Part shown: positions 11,782 to 20,498 of the stretch, piece after piece
Layout: every line of letters begins with the position of its first letter
Numbering within the stretch: the first letter of the stretch is position 1
Source of the DNA: Streptomyces goshikiensis
GTDB taxonomy: Bacteria > Actinomycetota > Actinomycetes > Streptomycetales > Streptomycetaceae
Reading direction: 5' to 3'
DNA: 64,000 bases
Assembly (NCBI RefSeq): GCF_014650555.1
Contig: NZ_BMVE01000005.1
Location: 124,001 to 188,000 of the forward strand
Program-made: the position numbers and the translations under genes
The notes under the pieces: generated by a model
Databases searched by the model: none
The model's input: only the letters and a program-made list of their open reading frames with translations
What the model was told of the DNA's origin: nothing

Positions 11782-12438
11782 ATGACGTACAGCGGAGCGG
11801 TCAAGGTCGGCGGTCCGGCCGACGTGCACGAACTCCCGGACCTGATGATTTCCAAGGTCGCGGTGGGCCCCATGAACAACAACGCGTACCTGCTGCGCTG
11901 CCGGGCCACCGACGAGCAGCTGCTGATCGACGCGGCGGCGGAGCCGGAGAGCCTGCTGCGGCTCATCGGCGACGACGGCATCACCTCCGTCGTCACCACG
12001 CACCGGCACGGCGACCACTGGGGCGCGCTCGCGGACGTGGTCGAGGCGACCGGTGCGCGCACCTACGCGGGCGCCCACGACGCCGAGGGCATCCCGGTGG
12101 CCACCGACGTCCTGGTGGCCGACGGGGACACGGTGACGGTCGGGCGGGTCACCCTGACCGCCCGCCACCTGGTCGGGCACACCCCCGGCTCGATCGCCCT
12201 GATTTACGACGACCCGCACGGGCACCCGCACGTGTTCACCGGCGACTGCCTCTTCCCGGGCGGCGTCGGCAACACCCACGGCGACCAGAAGGCCTTCGAG
12301 CGGCTGATCGACGACGTCGAGCAGAAGCTCTTCGAGCGGCTCCCCGACGAGACCTGGGTCTACCCGGGCCACGGCGACGACACCACGCTCGGCGCCGAGC
12401 GGCCGCATCTCGCCGAGTGGCGCGAACGCGGCTGGTAG
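11782..12438 (+). CDS. Metallo-beta-lactamase fold hydrolase
   Basis: A 218-residue MBL-fold protein. The metal motif THRHGDHWG is at residues 73-81, with further ligands in GHTPGS, FTGDCLF and YPGHGDDT. The small size and the GHTPGS motif resemble the glyoxalase II branch, so a thioester or glyoxalase-like role is possible but not shown. TAGGAT at 11770-11775, overlapping the previous stop, sits 6 nt before the ATG and could start a leaderless transcript. Confidence 0.87.
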   Translation: MTYSGAVKVGGPADVHELPDLMISKVAVGPMNNNAYLLRCRATDEQLLIDAAAEPESLLRLIGDDGITSVVTTHRHGDHWGALADVVEATGARTYAGAHDAEGIPVATDVLVADGDTVTVGRVTLTARHLVGHTPGSIALIYDDPHGHPHVFTGDCLFPGGVGNTHGDQKAFERLIDDVEQKLFERLPDETWVYPGHGDDTTLGAERPHLAEWRERGW

Positions 12439-12540
12439 TTCCCGACCGGCCTCGGTCAACACCGCGAAGGGTTGCACTCCTTCCGGTCGATGATGACCGG
12501 CGCACGTCCCGGAGGTGTGGGGCGGGGTAATTGCTGCACC

Positions 12541-13923
12541 ATGCAACAAGACCACCCCTCCCCCTCCTCCGCCTCTCACCCGCCCTCCCCGCCCCGCTCC
12601 CCCTCGATGCTGCGGCTCGCCTCGGCCTCCCTCGCCGGCACCGCCATCGAGTTCTACGACTTCTTCGTGTACGGCACGGCCGCAGCCCTGGTCCTCGGCC
12701 CGCTCTTCTTCCCGTCCTTCTCCCCGCTCGCCGGGACCCTCGCCGCCTTCGCCACCTTCGGCGTCGGCTTCCTCGCCCGCCCCCTGGGATCGGCCGTCTT
12801 CGGCCACATCGGCGACCGCTACGGGCGGCGCCCGGTACTGCTCGGCTCACTGCTACTCACCGGCCTGGCCACGGTGGCGGTGGGCTGCGTGCCCTCGTAC
12901 GCCTCGATCGGGGCGGCCGCGCCGGTCCTGCTGCTCCTGCTGCGCTTCCTCCAGGGGCTCGGCCTCGGCGGCGAGTGGGGCGGTGCGGTGCTGCTGACCG
13001 CCGAGCACGCCCCCGAGGGCCGGCGCGGGCTGTGGTCGAGCTTCCCGCAGACCGGCCCGGCGGTGGGCTTCCTGTTGGCCAACGGCCTGATGCTGGGGCT
13101 GTCCGCGACCCTGACCGACGGGCAGTTCACCGCCTGGGGCTGGCGGGTGCCGTTCTGGGCGGCCGGGCTGCTGGCGCTCGCCGGGCTGTGGCTGCGGCGA
13201 TCGGTCGAGGAGACCCCGCAGTTCCGGGCGCTCGCGGAGACGGGCGGGCGCGCCGAGGCGCCGCTGACCGAGGTGGTACGGGGCCACTGGCGGCTGCTCC
13301 TGCTGACCGGCGGGGCCCTCGCGGTCGGGTACGCCGTCTTCTACTCGGTCACCACCTGGTCCCTCGCCTACGCGACCGAGCACCTGCGGGTGGAGCGCAC
13401 CGTGATGCTCGCCTGCGTCATGGCGGCCGTCGCCCTCAAGGCTCTGGCGACCCCGGTGATGGCGGTGCTCGGCGACCGCTACGGGCGGCGGCCGCTGTGC
13501 CTGGCGGGCTGTACGGCCTGCGCCCTGTGGATGTTCCCCTTCGTGGCGCTGCTGCGGACGGCGGACCCGTTGCTGATGACCGCGGGCTGCTTCGTGGCGC
13601 TGCTGGGGATGGTGGCGATGTTCGCGGTGGTCGGCGCGTACCTCCCGGAGCTGTACGCGCCGCGGATCCGCTGTACGGGCGCGGCCGTCGGCTACAACCT
13701 CGGCGGGGTGCTGGGCGGGGCGCTGACCCCGATCGTGGCGACGGCGCTGGCGGACGGCTCGGGTCCGCCGTGGGGCGTCGCGGTGTACCTGACCGGCGTG
13801 GCCCTGGTCAGCCTGGTCTGCTTCGCGCTGCTGCCGGAGACGAACCCGGCGCTGGTACGGGCGAAGGAGGCGGCGGGCGCGGGCACGACGGCGGGGGCGG
13901 CCGAAGCGGCCGCCCCCGCGTAG
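12541..13923 (+). CDS. MFS transporter, metabolite:H+ symporter (MHS) type
   Basis: A 460-residue membrane protein with about 12 hydrophobic segments. The family marker TAIEFYDFFVYGTAA is near residue 30, DRYGRRPVLLG lies after TM2, and GDRYGRRPLCL is the matching loop in the second half. Relatives import organic acids or osmolytes (shikimate, proline/betaine, citrate). The substrate here is unknown. The first 20 residues are Pro/Ser rich. The ATG at 12541 was chosen over an upstream in-frame start because the latter adds a non-conserved segment. Confidence 0.88.
   Translation: MQQDHPSPSSASHPPSPPRSPSMLRLASASLAGTAIEFYDFFVYGTAAALVLGPLFFPSFSPLAGTLAAFATFGVGFLARPLGSAVFGHIGDRYGRRPVLLGSLLLTGLATVAVGCVPSYASIGAAAPVLLLLLRFLQGLGLGGEWGGAVLLTAEHAPEGRRGLWSSFPQTGPAVGFLLANGLMLGLSATLTDGQFTAWGWRVPFWAAGLLALAGLWLRRSVEETPQFRALAETGGRAEAPLTEVVRGHWRLLLLTGGALAVGYAVFYSVTTWSLAYATEHLRVERTVMLACVMAAVALKALATPVMAVLGDRYGRRPLCLAGCTACALWMFPFVALLRTADPLLMTAGCFVALLGMVAMFAVVGAYLPELYAPRIRCTGAAVGYNLGGVLGGALTPIVATALADGSGPPWGVAVYLTGVALVSLVCFALLPETNPALVRAKEAAGAGTTAGAAEAAAPA
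13891..13919. terminator. Hairpin overlapping the end of the MHS transporter gene
   Basis: GCGGGGGCGGCC (13891-13902) and GGCCGCCCCCGC (13908-13919) are perfect 12-bp arms around a 5-nt loop, inside the last codons of the transporter and 20 nt from the terC stop. It may stop transcription from both convergent genes. Confidence 0.5.
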
Positions 13924-13938
13924 TTCCCCGGGTCCTCG

Positions 13939-14922
13939 TTAGGCGTCGATGCTCTCCGGGCGGGCGGCGGCCTCGGCGGCCGCCTGCTTCTTCGAGGCGA
14001 TCAGGCTGGTGATCGTGGTGATCACGAGGACACCGCAGATGACGCCCAGCGAGACCGGGATGGAGATCTGCGGGACGTGCACCCCGGACTCGTGCAGGGC
14101 GTGCAGCACCAGCTTGATGCCGATGAAGCCCAGGATGACGGACAGGCCGTAGCTGAGGTGGACCAGCTTCTTGAGCAGGCCGCCGATGAGGAAGTACAGC
14201 TGGCGCAGACCCATCAGGGCGAAGGCGTTGGCGGTGAAGACGATGTACGGGTCCTGGGTGAGGCCGAAGATCGCGGGGATCGAGTCCAGGGCGAACAGCA
14301 CGTCGGTGGTGCCGATGGCCAGCATCACGATCATCAGCGGGGTCAGGATCCGCTTGCCGTTGTTCCGGATGAAGAGCTTGGTGCCGTGGTACTGGTCGGC
14401 GACGCCGAACTTCTTCTCGATCGACTTGAGGAGGCGGTTCTCCTCGAACTCTTCCTCGTCCTGGTCCTGGCGGGCCTCCTGGATGAGCTTCCAGGCGGTG
14501 TAGATCAGGAACGCGCCGAAGATGTAGAAGACCCACGAGAAGTTGGTGATGATCGCGGCGCCGGCCGCGATGAAGATCGCGCGGAGCACCAGGGCGATCA
14601 GCACGCCGATGAGCAGGACGCGCTGCTGGAGCTGGGAGGGCACCGCGAACTTCGCCATGATCAGGACGAAGACGAACAGGTTGTCCACGCTCAGGGACTT
14701 CTCGGTGATGAAGCCGGCGAAGAACTCCTGCGAGGCCTGGCCGTGACCGAAGAACATCAGGCCGAGGCCGAAGAGCACGGCGAGGACGATCCAGACGACC
14801 GTCCAGATGCCGGCTTCCTTCACCGACACGTCATGGGGTTTGCGGCCGATGAAGAAATCGGCGCCGATGAGGATGCTCAGACCGAGAATGGTCAGCACCC
14901 AGGTGTACAACGAAACGTCCAC
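13939..14922 (-). CDS. terC: TerC-family membrane protein, likely manganese exporter
   Basis: A 327-residue integral membrane protein with about 9 hydrophobic segments. The conserved acidic metal-site segments are intact: EKSLSVDNLFVFVLIM and TTDVLFALDSIPAI. Between them is a charged cytoplasmic loop (QDQDEEEFEENRLLKSIEKK). TerC/Alx proteins are tied to tellurite resistance and, in better-studied cases, manganese efflux. That fits the manganese riboswitch seen upstream. The start is GTG, with GGAGG 10 nt before it. Confidence 0.92.
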   Translation of the reverse strand: MDVSLYTWVLTILGLSILIGADFFIGRKPHDVSVKEAGIWTVVWIVLAVLFGLGLMFFGHGQASQEFFAGFITEKSLSVDNLFVFVLIMAKFAVPSQLQQRVLLIGVLIALVLRAIFIAAGAAIITNFSWVFYIFGAFLIYTAWKLIQEARQDQDEEEFEENRLLKSIEKKFGVADQYHGTKLFIRNNGKRILTPLMIVMLAIGTTDVLFALDSIPAIFGLTQDPYIVFTANAFALMGLRQLYFLIGGLLKKLVHLSYGLSVILGFIGIKLVLHALHESGVHVPQISIPVSLGVICGVLVITTITSLIASKKQAAAEAAARPESIDA

Positions 14923-14932
14923 TGTTCTTACG

Positions 14933-14980
14933 CCTCCGGCAGATGGCTCAGCACTTCGTCAGCGTCATCGCTGCCGGAGG
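14933..14980 (-). promoter_or_regulatory. terC riboswitch expression platform (ribosome-site sequestering helix)
   Basis: On the minus strand CCTCCGGCAG (14971-14980, the 3' side of aptamer helix P1) is perfectly complementary over 10 bp to CTGCCGGAGG (14933-14942), which contains the terC ribosome site. The two helices exclude each other. Ligand-stabilised P1 would free the GGAGG, giving a translational ON switch. Confidence 0.7.
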
Positions 14981-15107
14981 TCTCTTCCACCCGGGCGGCC
15001 TGGAGGCCGTGGGCCGACGCCCCGGGACGACTGCGTTTCAGAGACGACCGCAGTGGTCCGTATTGACGGGTACGCCGTAGCAGGAAAGCAGGAATACTCC
15101 CCTCCGC
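14974..15107 (-). ncRNA. yybP-ykoY manganese riboswitch aptamer
   Basis: The hallmarks of the yybP-ykoY class are readable on the minus strand. The 5' side is GCGGAGGGGAGTA (from 15107). The 3' side is GAGACCTCCG (to about 14975). They close a 6-bp P1 helix, CGGAGG with CCTCCG. Between them lie GC-rich helices, one containing GTCGTCCCGGGGCGTC. Class members bind Mn2+ and commonly sit before TerC-type exporters, as here. No computed covariance score is available to me. Confidence 0.75.
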
Positions 15108-15114
15108 GGTCTCC

Positions 15115-15144
15115 AGGGTACCGGCAGAGGAGCGGAAAGGTAAA
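15115..15144 (-). promoter_or_regulatory. Candidate terC promoter
   Basis: TTTACC (15139-15144) and TACCCT (15115-15120) on the minus strand are separated by 18 bp. The implied start near 15108 falls exactly at the first base of the riboswitch P1 region, which supports both calls. Confidence 0.5.
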
Positions 15145-15227
15145 GGGAGTACCAAAGACTGGTCAGCGGCGGGTCAGTGACAGGTCACCCGGCGGTCATG
15201 GGCCGGCGCGCGACCCGGCGCCTGCGG

Positions 15228-17366
15228 TCAGGGCCGGGGCCCCCTGCGGGCCGCCGCGATCCGGTCGAGCGCCCGGTCCAGGACCTGGCTGCCCCGCGGC
15301 GGCAGATCCGGCTCGAAGGTCCAGTGGTGCCCGACCCAGGGATCGGCCAGATGACTGTCCGGGACCGGCGACAGCCGCATCAGCGAACGCCACAGCGGAT
15401 CCAGCAGCGGCCCGTACGCCGAGGCCTCGTCGCGGTCGGCGACCATCAGCAGGTGCACGCCGACCGCCGGGCCCTCGTCCGCCAGGTAGCGCAGCTGGGT
15501 GACCGCCCGGTCGTCGAACCCGTGCGGGAAGTCGTGGACGATCAGCAGCTGCCCGGCCGTGTCCACGTCCGGCGGCAGGTCCTCCGGGGCCCCGGCCCGC
15601 AGCGCCATCTGTACGAGGTCCACCCGCCGGGTCAGCGCGGCCAGCGTCCGCGTGACACCGCCGGGCCCGGCGGCGGGCGGTTCGGCCAGCACCCCGGAGC
15701 GCACCAGCGGGGCGAGCGAGGCGGCACCGGCCCCCGCCGCGTCGATGACGTGGACGGCGTACCGGCCGCCGGGGTGGACCGCCAGCAGCCGCACGGCGTG
15801 CGCGACGGCCATGTCCATGGCGGCCAGGCGCAGCCGGTCGGTGTCCATGGCCATGGCGGCCTCGGAACCGGTGCGGCCGTTGTCGATCCAGATGCCGCGC
15901 TCCAGCGGGAGCCGCATCAGCATCGGGATGCGCAGGTCGGGCCGCTCGGGCAGGTGCAGGTCGCCGAGCCGCAGGGCCAGCGGGCTCTCCTCGGGCAGGG
16001 CGGCGGCGCGGCCGTCGTGCCAGACGGGGCTGTCCCAGCGGGCGTACGGGGCCGGCAGCGCGGGCTCGACCACCTCGGTCTCCGCGACCAGCTGGGCGAG
16101 GTCCCGGTCGAGGACCGCCCGCGCGCGGTCAACCAGCTCGTCGCGGCGCTCGCGCGCGGCGTCACGGGCGGCGTCCCCGGAGCCGCCGAGGCGTTGGCGG
16201 GGGTCGGACAGGGCCTCGCCGAGCTCCCGGTCCATGCGGGCGTCCGCGAACTCCACCGCGCTGCGGTAGGCGGAGACCGTACGGGCCAGGTCCTCGAACA
16301 TGCCCCAGACCTGGTTGTAGAGCCGCTCCTCCATGGACCAGCCGGCGGCGTCCCCGGCGACGGGGCGGGGCGGCTCGCCGGGCCCGGGGGCCTGTGCCCG
16401 CTGCGGCCCCGGCTCGGGCGGCTCGGCGCTCGTCGGGCGGCGGCGCGGGTGGGCGTAGCTGATGGTGGGCGGCGCGTCACCGGACGCGGACCCCGGCGCC
16501 TCGACGTACGGATCCGGCGGCTGCGCCGCTGGCGGAGCGGGCGGCACCTCCCGCGACACCCTCACCCCCTGAGGCACCGTAGGCGTGGCCTCCGCGGACG
16601 CGGGCACGGCGCCCTCTGCGGGCGCGGGCGGTGTGGGCACGGCCGGAGCGGGCGCCACAGGCGCGGCGGCCTCGGGCGCCATGGGCATGACGACCTCTAC
16701 GGACGCGGCGGACGCGGCCTCTGCATGCGCGGCCGGAGCGGGCGCCGTGGGCGTGGCGCCCTCGGCAGCCGTGGCAGGCGCAGACGTGACGGCCGTGGCG
16801 GGCGCGGACGCGGCGGGCTCGGGCGGCGCCGTTGCCATCACCTGCGCGGCCAGCGCAACGGCTGCGGGCCCGGGCAGCCCCGCGTCGGCCAGCAGCGCGC
16901 CGAGCCCGGCGGCGTACCCCTGGCCCACGGCGCGGACCTTCCAGGCGCCCTGGCGCCGGTACAGTTCCAGGGCCACGACGGCGGTCTCGGAGTCCAGCCC
17001 GGTCAGGGTGTACCCGGCGATCTCGGCGCCCTCCGGTTCCGCCACCGCCACGTACGGCGCGGGGACGGCGCCGAAGCGCGCCGGGCCGCCGGGCGGCAGG
17101 ACGAGCACCAGCCCGACCCGGTGCACGGCCGGCCCGACGGAGTCGAGGTCGACGGTGAACCGGTGCCGGCCGGACAGCTCGCCGGGGACTTCCAGCCCGG
17201 CCAGGGCACGGGCACCGGGGTGGGCCACCGCCTCGGGGCCGGGAAGCCGGTCCGCGTCGTCGCCGGCGGAGACCAGGGCCAGCACCGGCGTGTGCGCCGA
17301 GACCCTGATCTCCACCCGGCTCCGGGACAGGGGGTGGTTCTGCCCCCGGACCAGTTCGGCCGTCAT
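15228..17366 (-). CDS. TerD domain fused to a degenerate FtsK/SpoIIIE-like domain
   Basis: A 712-residue protein. Residues 1-160 are a TerD-type domain (for example HRFTVDLDSVGPAVHRVGLV and ELYRRQGAWKVRAVGQGYAAG). About 165-350 is a low-complexity Ala/Pro/Thr linker. About 350-480 is helical and charged (MEERLYNQVWGMFEDLA). The last about 230 residues follow the strand pattern of an FtsK-type ATPase (AVHVIDAAGAGAASLAPLV; LLIVHDFPHGF; VGVHLLMVADRDEA), but where a Walker A would be I see NGRTGSEAAM, without GKS/T. It is therefore probably a non-hydrolysing scaffold. It lies between terC and terD, all on the minus strand. Confidence 0.72.
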   Translation of the reverse strand: MTAELVRGQNHPLSRSRVEIRVSAHTPVLALVSAGDDADRLPGPEAVAHPGARALAGLEVPGELSGRHRFTVDLDSVGPAVHRVGLVLVLPPGGPARFGAVPAPYVAVAEPEGAEIAGYTLTGLDSETAVVALELYRRQGAWKVRAVGQGYAAGLGALLADAGLPGPAAVALAAQVMATAPPEPAASAPATAVTSAPATAAEGATPTAPAPAAHAEAASAASVEVVMPMAPEAAAPVAPAPAVPTPPAPAEGAVPASAEATPTVPQGVRVSREVPPAPPAAQPPDPYVEAPGSASGDAPPTISYAHPRRRPTSAEPPEPGPQRAQAPGPGEPPRPVAGDAAGWSMEERLYNQVWGMFEDLARTVSAYRSAVEFADARMDRELGEALSDPRQRLGGSGDAARDAARERRDELVDRARAVLDRDLAQLVAETEVVEPALPAPYARWDSPVWHDGRAAALPEESPLALRLGDLHLPERPDLRIPMLMRLPLERGIWIDNGRTGSEAAMAMDTDRLRLAAMDMAVAHAVRLLAVHPGGRYAVHVIDAAGAGAASLAPLVRSGVLAEPPAAGPGGVTRTLAALTRRVDLVQMALRAGAPEDLPPDVDTAGQLLIVHDFPHGFDDRAVTQLRYLADEGPAVGVHLLMVADRDEASAYGPLLDPLWRSLMRLSPVPDSHLADPWVGHHWTFEPDLPPRGSQVLDRALDRIAAARRGPRP

Positions 17367-17417
17367 CGTGCAGCCCTCCCCCGTGCCTCGCGCCTGGTGC
17401 CTTGTCGCCTTGGTTCC

Positions 17418-17996
17418 TTACAGGTGCGGCAGGATCGCCGGCATCAGGTCCTGGAAGGTCCGGCCGTTGGCCGGGTTGCCGAGGGCCGTCATCTGCCAGC
17501 CGCCGCCGACGCGGGACACCTTCGCCATGATCTGCGCGGTGTACTGGCCGCCGCCGTCGAGGGTGTAGCGGGCCAGCTCCTGGCCGTTGGTCTCGTCGAC
17601 GATGCGGCAGAAGGCGTTCTGCACTTCCTGGAAGGTCTGGCCGGTGAACGAGTTCACCGTGAAGACGATCTGGTCGATGTGCACCGGCACCCGCTGGAGG
17701 TCGACGAGGATCGACTCGTCGTCCCCGCCCTGGCCCACGCCGCCGACGAGGTTGTCACCCGTGTGCCGCACGGAGCCGTCGTCGCTCTGCAGGTGCCGGA
17801 AGAACACGACGTCCACGGGCTGCTTGTCGGCGAAGAGCACCGCCGACGCGTCCAGGTCGATCTCCCGGGTCCGCGAACCGAACAGCCCGCGCCGCTTCGC
17901 CGCCTGCCAGCCGAGGCCCATCCGGACCGCGGTCAGCGTGCCCCCGTCCGCCTTCTGCAGACTGATGGCCTGACCCTTGGTCATGTTGACCGTCAC
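17418..17996 (-). CDS. terD: TerD-family stress protein
   Basis: A 192-residue TerD-type protein, a calcium-binding beta-sandwich family named for tellurium resistance and abundant in Streptomyces. Core motifs: MTKGQAISLQKADGG near the start; EIDLDASAVLF; GDNLVGGVGQGGDDESILVDL, an acidic calcium-site segment; and the terminal ANGRTFQDLMPAILPHL. The start is a GTG with AAGGAG upstream; a longer in-frame start adds 22 residues not found in relatives. It is the first gene of the minus-strand ter group, 51 nt before the TerD-FtsK-like gene. Confidence 0.93.
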   Translation of the reverse strand: MTVNMTKGQAISLQKADGGTLTAVRMGLGWQAAKRRGLFGSRTREIDLDASAVLFADKQPVDVVFFRHLQSDDGSVRHTGDNLVGGVGQGGDDESILVDLQRVPVHIDQIVFTVNSFTGQTFQEVQNAFCRIVDETNGQELARYTLDGGGQYTAQIMAKVSRVGGGWQMTALGNPANGRTFQDLMPAILPHL

Positions 17997-18082
17997 GCGC
18001 TGTCCCCTCTCCTTAAGCCCGCCCTTGTGGACCCGCAGCGTGTACCTGCGGCCGAATGCCAACCCTACTGACCAGCCACAGG

Positions 18083-20218
18083 TCAGGCGAGGCCCGCTTC
18101 CTTCATCTGCCGCAGCTCCTTCTTCAGCTCGCCCACCTCGTCCCGGATCCGGGCGGCCACCTCGAACTGGAGCTCGGCCGCGGCGCCCCGCATCCGCTCG
18201 GTCATCTGCTCGATGAGCGAGGCCAGTTCCTGCGCGGGCCGGTCGGTGAGCGCCTCGGCGGCCTTGGCCCCCTTGGCTCCCTTGCCGCCCTTGGCCTGGG
18301 CGGCCCTGCCGCCGAGCGCGGGCACCGGGGCCTTGGCCTCCTTGCCCTGCCGGTAGCCGGTGCCGAGCAGCTCCTCGGTGTCGACCTCCTCGCGGGCGAT
18401 GGTGGCCACGATGTCGTTGATCTTCTTGCGCAGCGGCTGCGGGTCGATCCCGTTGGCCGTGTTGTAGGCGACCTGCTTCTCGCGGCGCCGGTTCGTCTCC
18501 TCGATGGCCTTCTCCATCGCGGGGGTCATCTTGTCCGCGTACATGTGGACCTGGCCGGAGACGTTGCGCGCCGCGCGGCCGATGGTCTGGATGAGCGAGG
18601 TCCCGGAGCGCAGGAAGCCCTCCTTGTCCGCGTCGAGGATGGCCACCAGCGACACCTCGGGCAGGTCGAGGCCCTCGCGCAGCAGGTTGATGCCGACCAG
18701 TACGTCGTATTCGCCGGCCCGCAGCTCGCGCAGCAGCTCGATGCGGCGCAGGGTGTCCACGTCACTGTGCAGGTAGCGGACCTGGATGCCGAGCTCCAGG
18801 AAGTAGTCCGTGAGGTCCTCGGCCATCTTCTTGGTGAGGGTGGTGACCAGGACCCGCTCGTCCTTCTCGACGCGCGCGCGGATCTCGTGCACCAGGTCGT
18901 CGATCTGACCCTCGGTCGGCTTGACCACGACCTCGGGGTCGATGAGCCCGGTGGGGCGGATGATCTGTTCGACGAATCCGTCGCCGCGCGAGAGCTCGTA
19001 CTTGCCGGGGGTGGCCGACAGGTAGACCGTCTGGCCGATCCGCCCCTGGAACTCCTCCCACTTCAGCGGCCGGTTGTCGAGCGCCGACGGCAGCCGGAAG
19101 CCGTGGTCGACCAGGGTCCGCTTGCGCGAGGCGTCACCCTCGTACATCGCGCCGATCTGCGGAACGGTGACGTGCGACTCGTCGATGACTAGGAGGAAGT
19201 CCTCCGGGAAATAGTCGATGAGGGTGTTGGGCGCGGAGCCCCGCTCACGGTCGTCCATGTGCAGCGAGTAGTTCTCGATACCGGAGCAGGAGCCGATCTG
19301 ACGCATCATCTCCAGGTCATACGTGGTGCGCATGCGCAGCCGCTGCGCCTCCAGCATCTTGCCCTGCTTCTCCAGCTCGGCAAGGCGCTCCGTCAGCTCG
19401 GCCTCGATGCCGGCGACCGCCTTCTCCATGCGCTCGGGGCCGGCGACGTAGTGGCTCGCGGGGAAGACGTACAGCTCGCGGTCCTCGCTGATGACCTCGC
19501 CGGTCAGCGGGTGCAGCGTGGAGAGGGCCTCGATCTCGTCGCCGAACATCTCGATGCGGACGGCCAGTTCCTCGTAGACCGGGAAGATCTCGATGGTGTC
19601 GCCGCGGACGCGGAAGGTGCCCCGGGTGAAGGCCACGTCATTGCGGGTGTACTGGATGTCGACGAAGCGGCGCAGCAGCTGGTCGCGGTCGATCTCCTCG
19701 CCCACCTTGAGGGAGACCATCCGGTCGACGTACTCCTGCGGGGTGCCGAGGCCGTAGATGCAGGACACGGAGGCGACGACGATGACGTCCCGCCGGGTGA
19801 GCAGCGAGTTCGTGGCGGAGTGGCGCAGCCGCTCCACCTCCTCGTTGATCGAGGAGTCCTTCTCGATGTACGTGTCCGACTGCGGTACGTAGGCCTCGGG
19901 CTGGTAGTAGTCGTAGTACGAGACGAAGTACTCGACGGCGTTGTTCGGCAGGAGCTCGCGGAACTCGTTCGCCAGCTGGGCGGCGAGGGTCTTGTTCGGA
20001 GCCATCACCAGCGTGGGCCGCTGGAGCTTCTCGATCATCCACGCAGTGGTCGCCGACTTGCCGGTGCCGGTCGCACCCAGCAGGACGACATCCTTCTCAC
20101 CTGCACGGATGCGCTTCTCCAGCTCGGCGATGGCCGCCGGCTGGTCGCCGCTGGGCTGGTAGGGGCTGACGACCTCGAAAGGCGCCACCGTGCGTTCGAT
20201 CTTCGATACGGGCCGCAT
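18083..20218 (-). CDS. uvrB: Excinuclease ABC subunit B
   Basis: A 711-residue DNA-damage-verifying helicase-like ATPase. Walker A is GATGTGKSATT near residue 48, followed by the beta-hairpin region YFVSYYDYYQPEAYVPQSDT, then VIDESHVT (DESH box), then motifs V-VI (GINLLREGLDLPEVSLVAIL, QTIGRAARN). A C-terminal UVR domain binds UvrC (LIEQMTERMRGAAAELQFEVAARIRDEV), after a Gly/Lys/Ala linker. The ATG is preceded at 6 nt by TACGGT (20225-20230) and no ribosome site, suggesting a leaderless message. No LexA-type palindrome is obvious. Confidence 0.97.
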   Translation of the reverse strand: MRPVSKIERTVAPFEVVSPYQPSGDQPAAIAELEKRIRAGEKDVVLLGATGTGKSATTAWMIEKLQRPTLVMAPNKTLAAQLANEFRELLPNNAVEYFVSYYDYYQPEAYVPQSDTYIEKDSSINEEVERLRHSATNSLLTRRDVIVVASVSCIYGLGTPQEYVDRMVSLKVGEEIDRDQLLRRFVDIQYTRNDVAFTRGTFRVRGDTIEIFPVYEELAVRIEMFGDEIEALSTLHPLTGEVISEDRELYVFPASHYVAGPERMEKAVAGIEAELTERLAELEKQGKMLEAQRLRMRTTYDLEMMRQIGSCSGIENYSLHMDDRERGSAPNTLIDYFPEDFLLVIDESHVTVPQIGAMYEGDASRKRTLVDHGFRLPSALDNRPLKWEEFQGRIGQTVYLSATPGKYELSRGDGFVEQIIRPTGLIDPEVVVKPTEGQIDDLVHEIRARVEKDERVLVTTLTKKMAEDLTDYFLELGIQVRYLHSDVDTLRRIELLRELRAGEYDVLVGINLLREGLDLPEVSLVAILDADKEGFLRSGTSLIQTIGRAARNVSGQVHMYADKMTPAMEKAIEETNRRREKQVAYNTANGIDPQPLRKKINDIVATIAREEVDTEELLGTGYRQGKEAKAPVPALGGRAAQAKGGKGAKGAKAAEALTDRPAQELASLIEQMTERMRGAAAELQFEVAARIRDEVGELKKELRQMKEAGLA

Positions 20219-20498
20219 GACTCAACCGTACGACCCCCCACTGACACTCAAGCGCCTCCGCCGCCCATGAGGCTTCCCGCGGGGCCGCGCGGTCCCGGCG
20301 GAACGCCGCGCCCACGGTCGGGTTCGTGGCGGCATGGTCCGTTTGTCGTAGTTCGGTGGCGGCTCGGTGATCTTCAACCCCATGATCGCCATGGGATACC
20401 CGCAGGAACCACGCTCCCCTGAAGTGCATCGCCGCAACGTCTGCCGTTCCGCGCCCGCTTGGGGCGGGAACAGGGCTCACGACCCGAGGAGAACGCAC

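Noticed and set aside
14928..15155. 75-residue minus-strand frame upstream of terC
   Set aside because: It lies over the riboswitch and ribosome-site helix, has no ribosome site and shows no motif; the RNA structure explains the sequence better.
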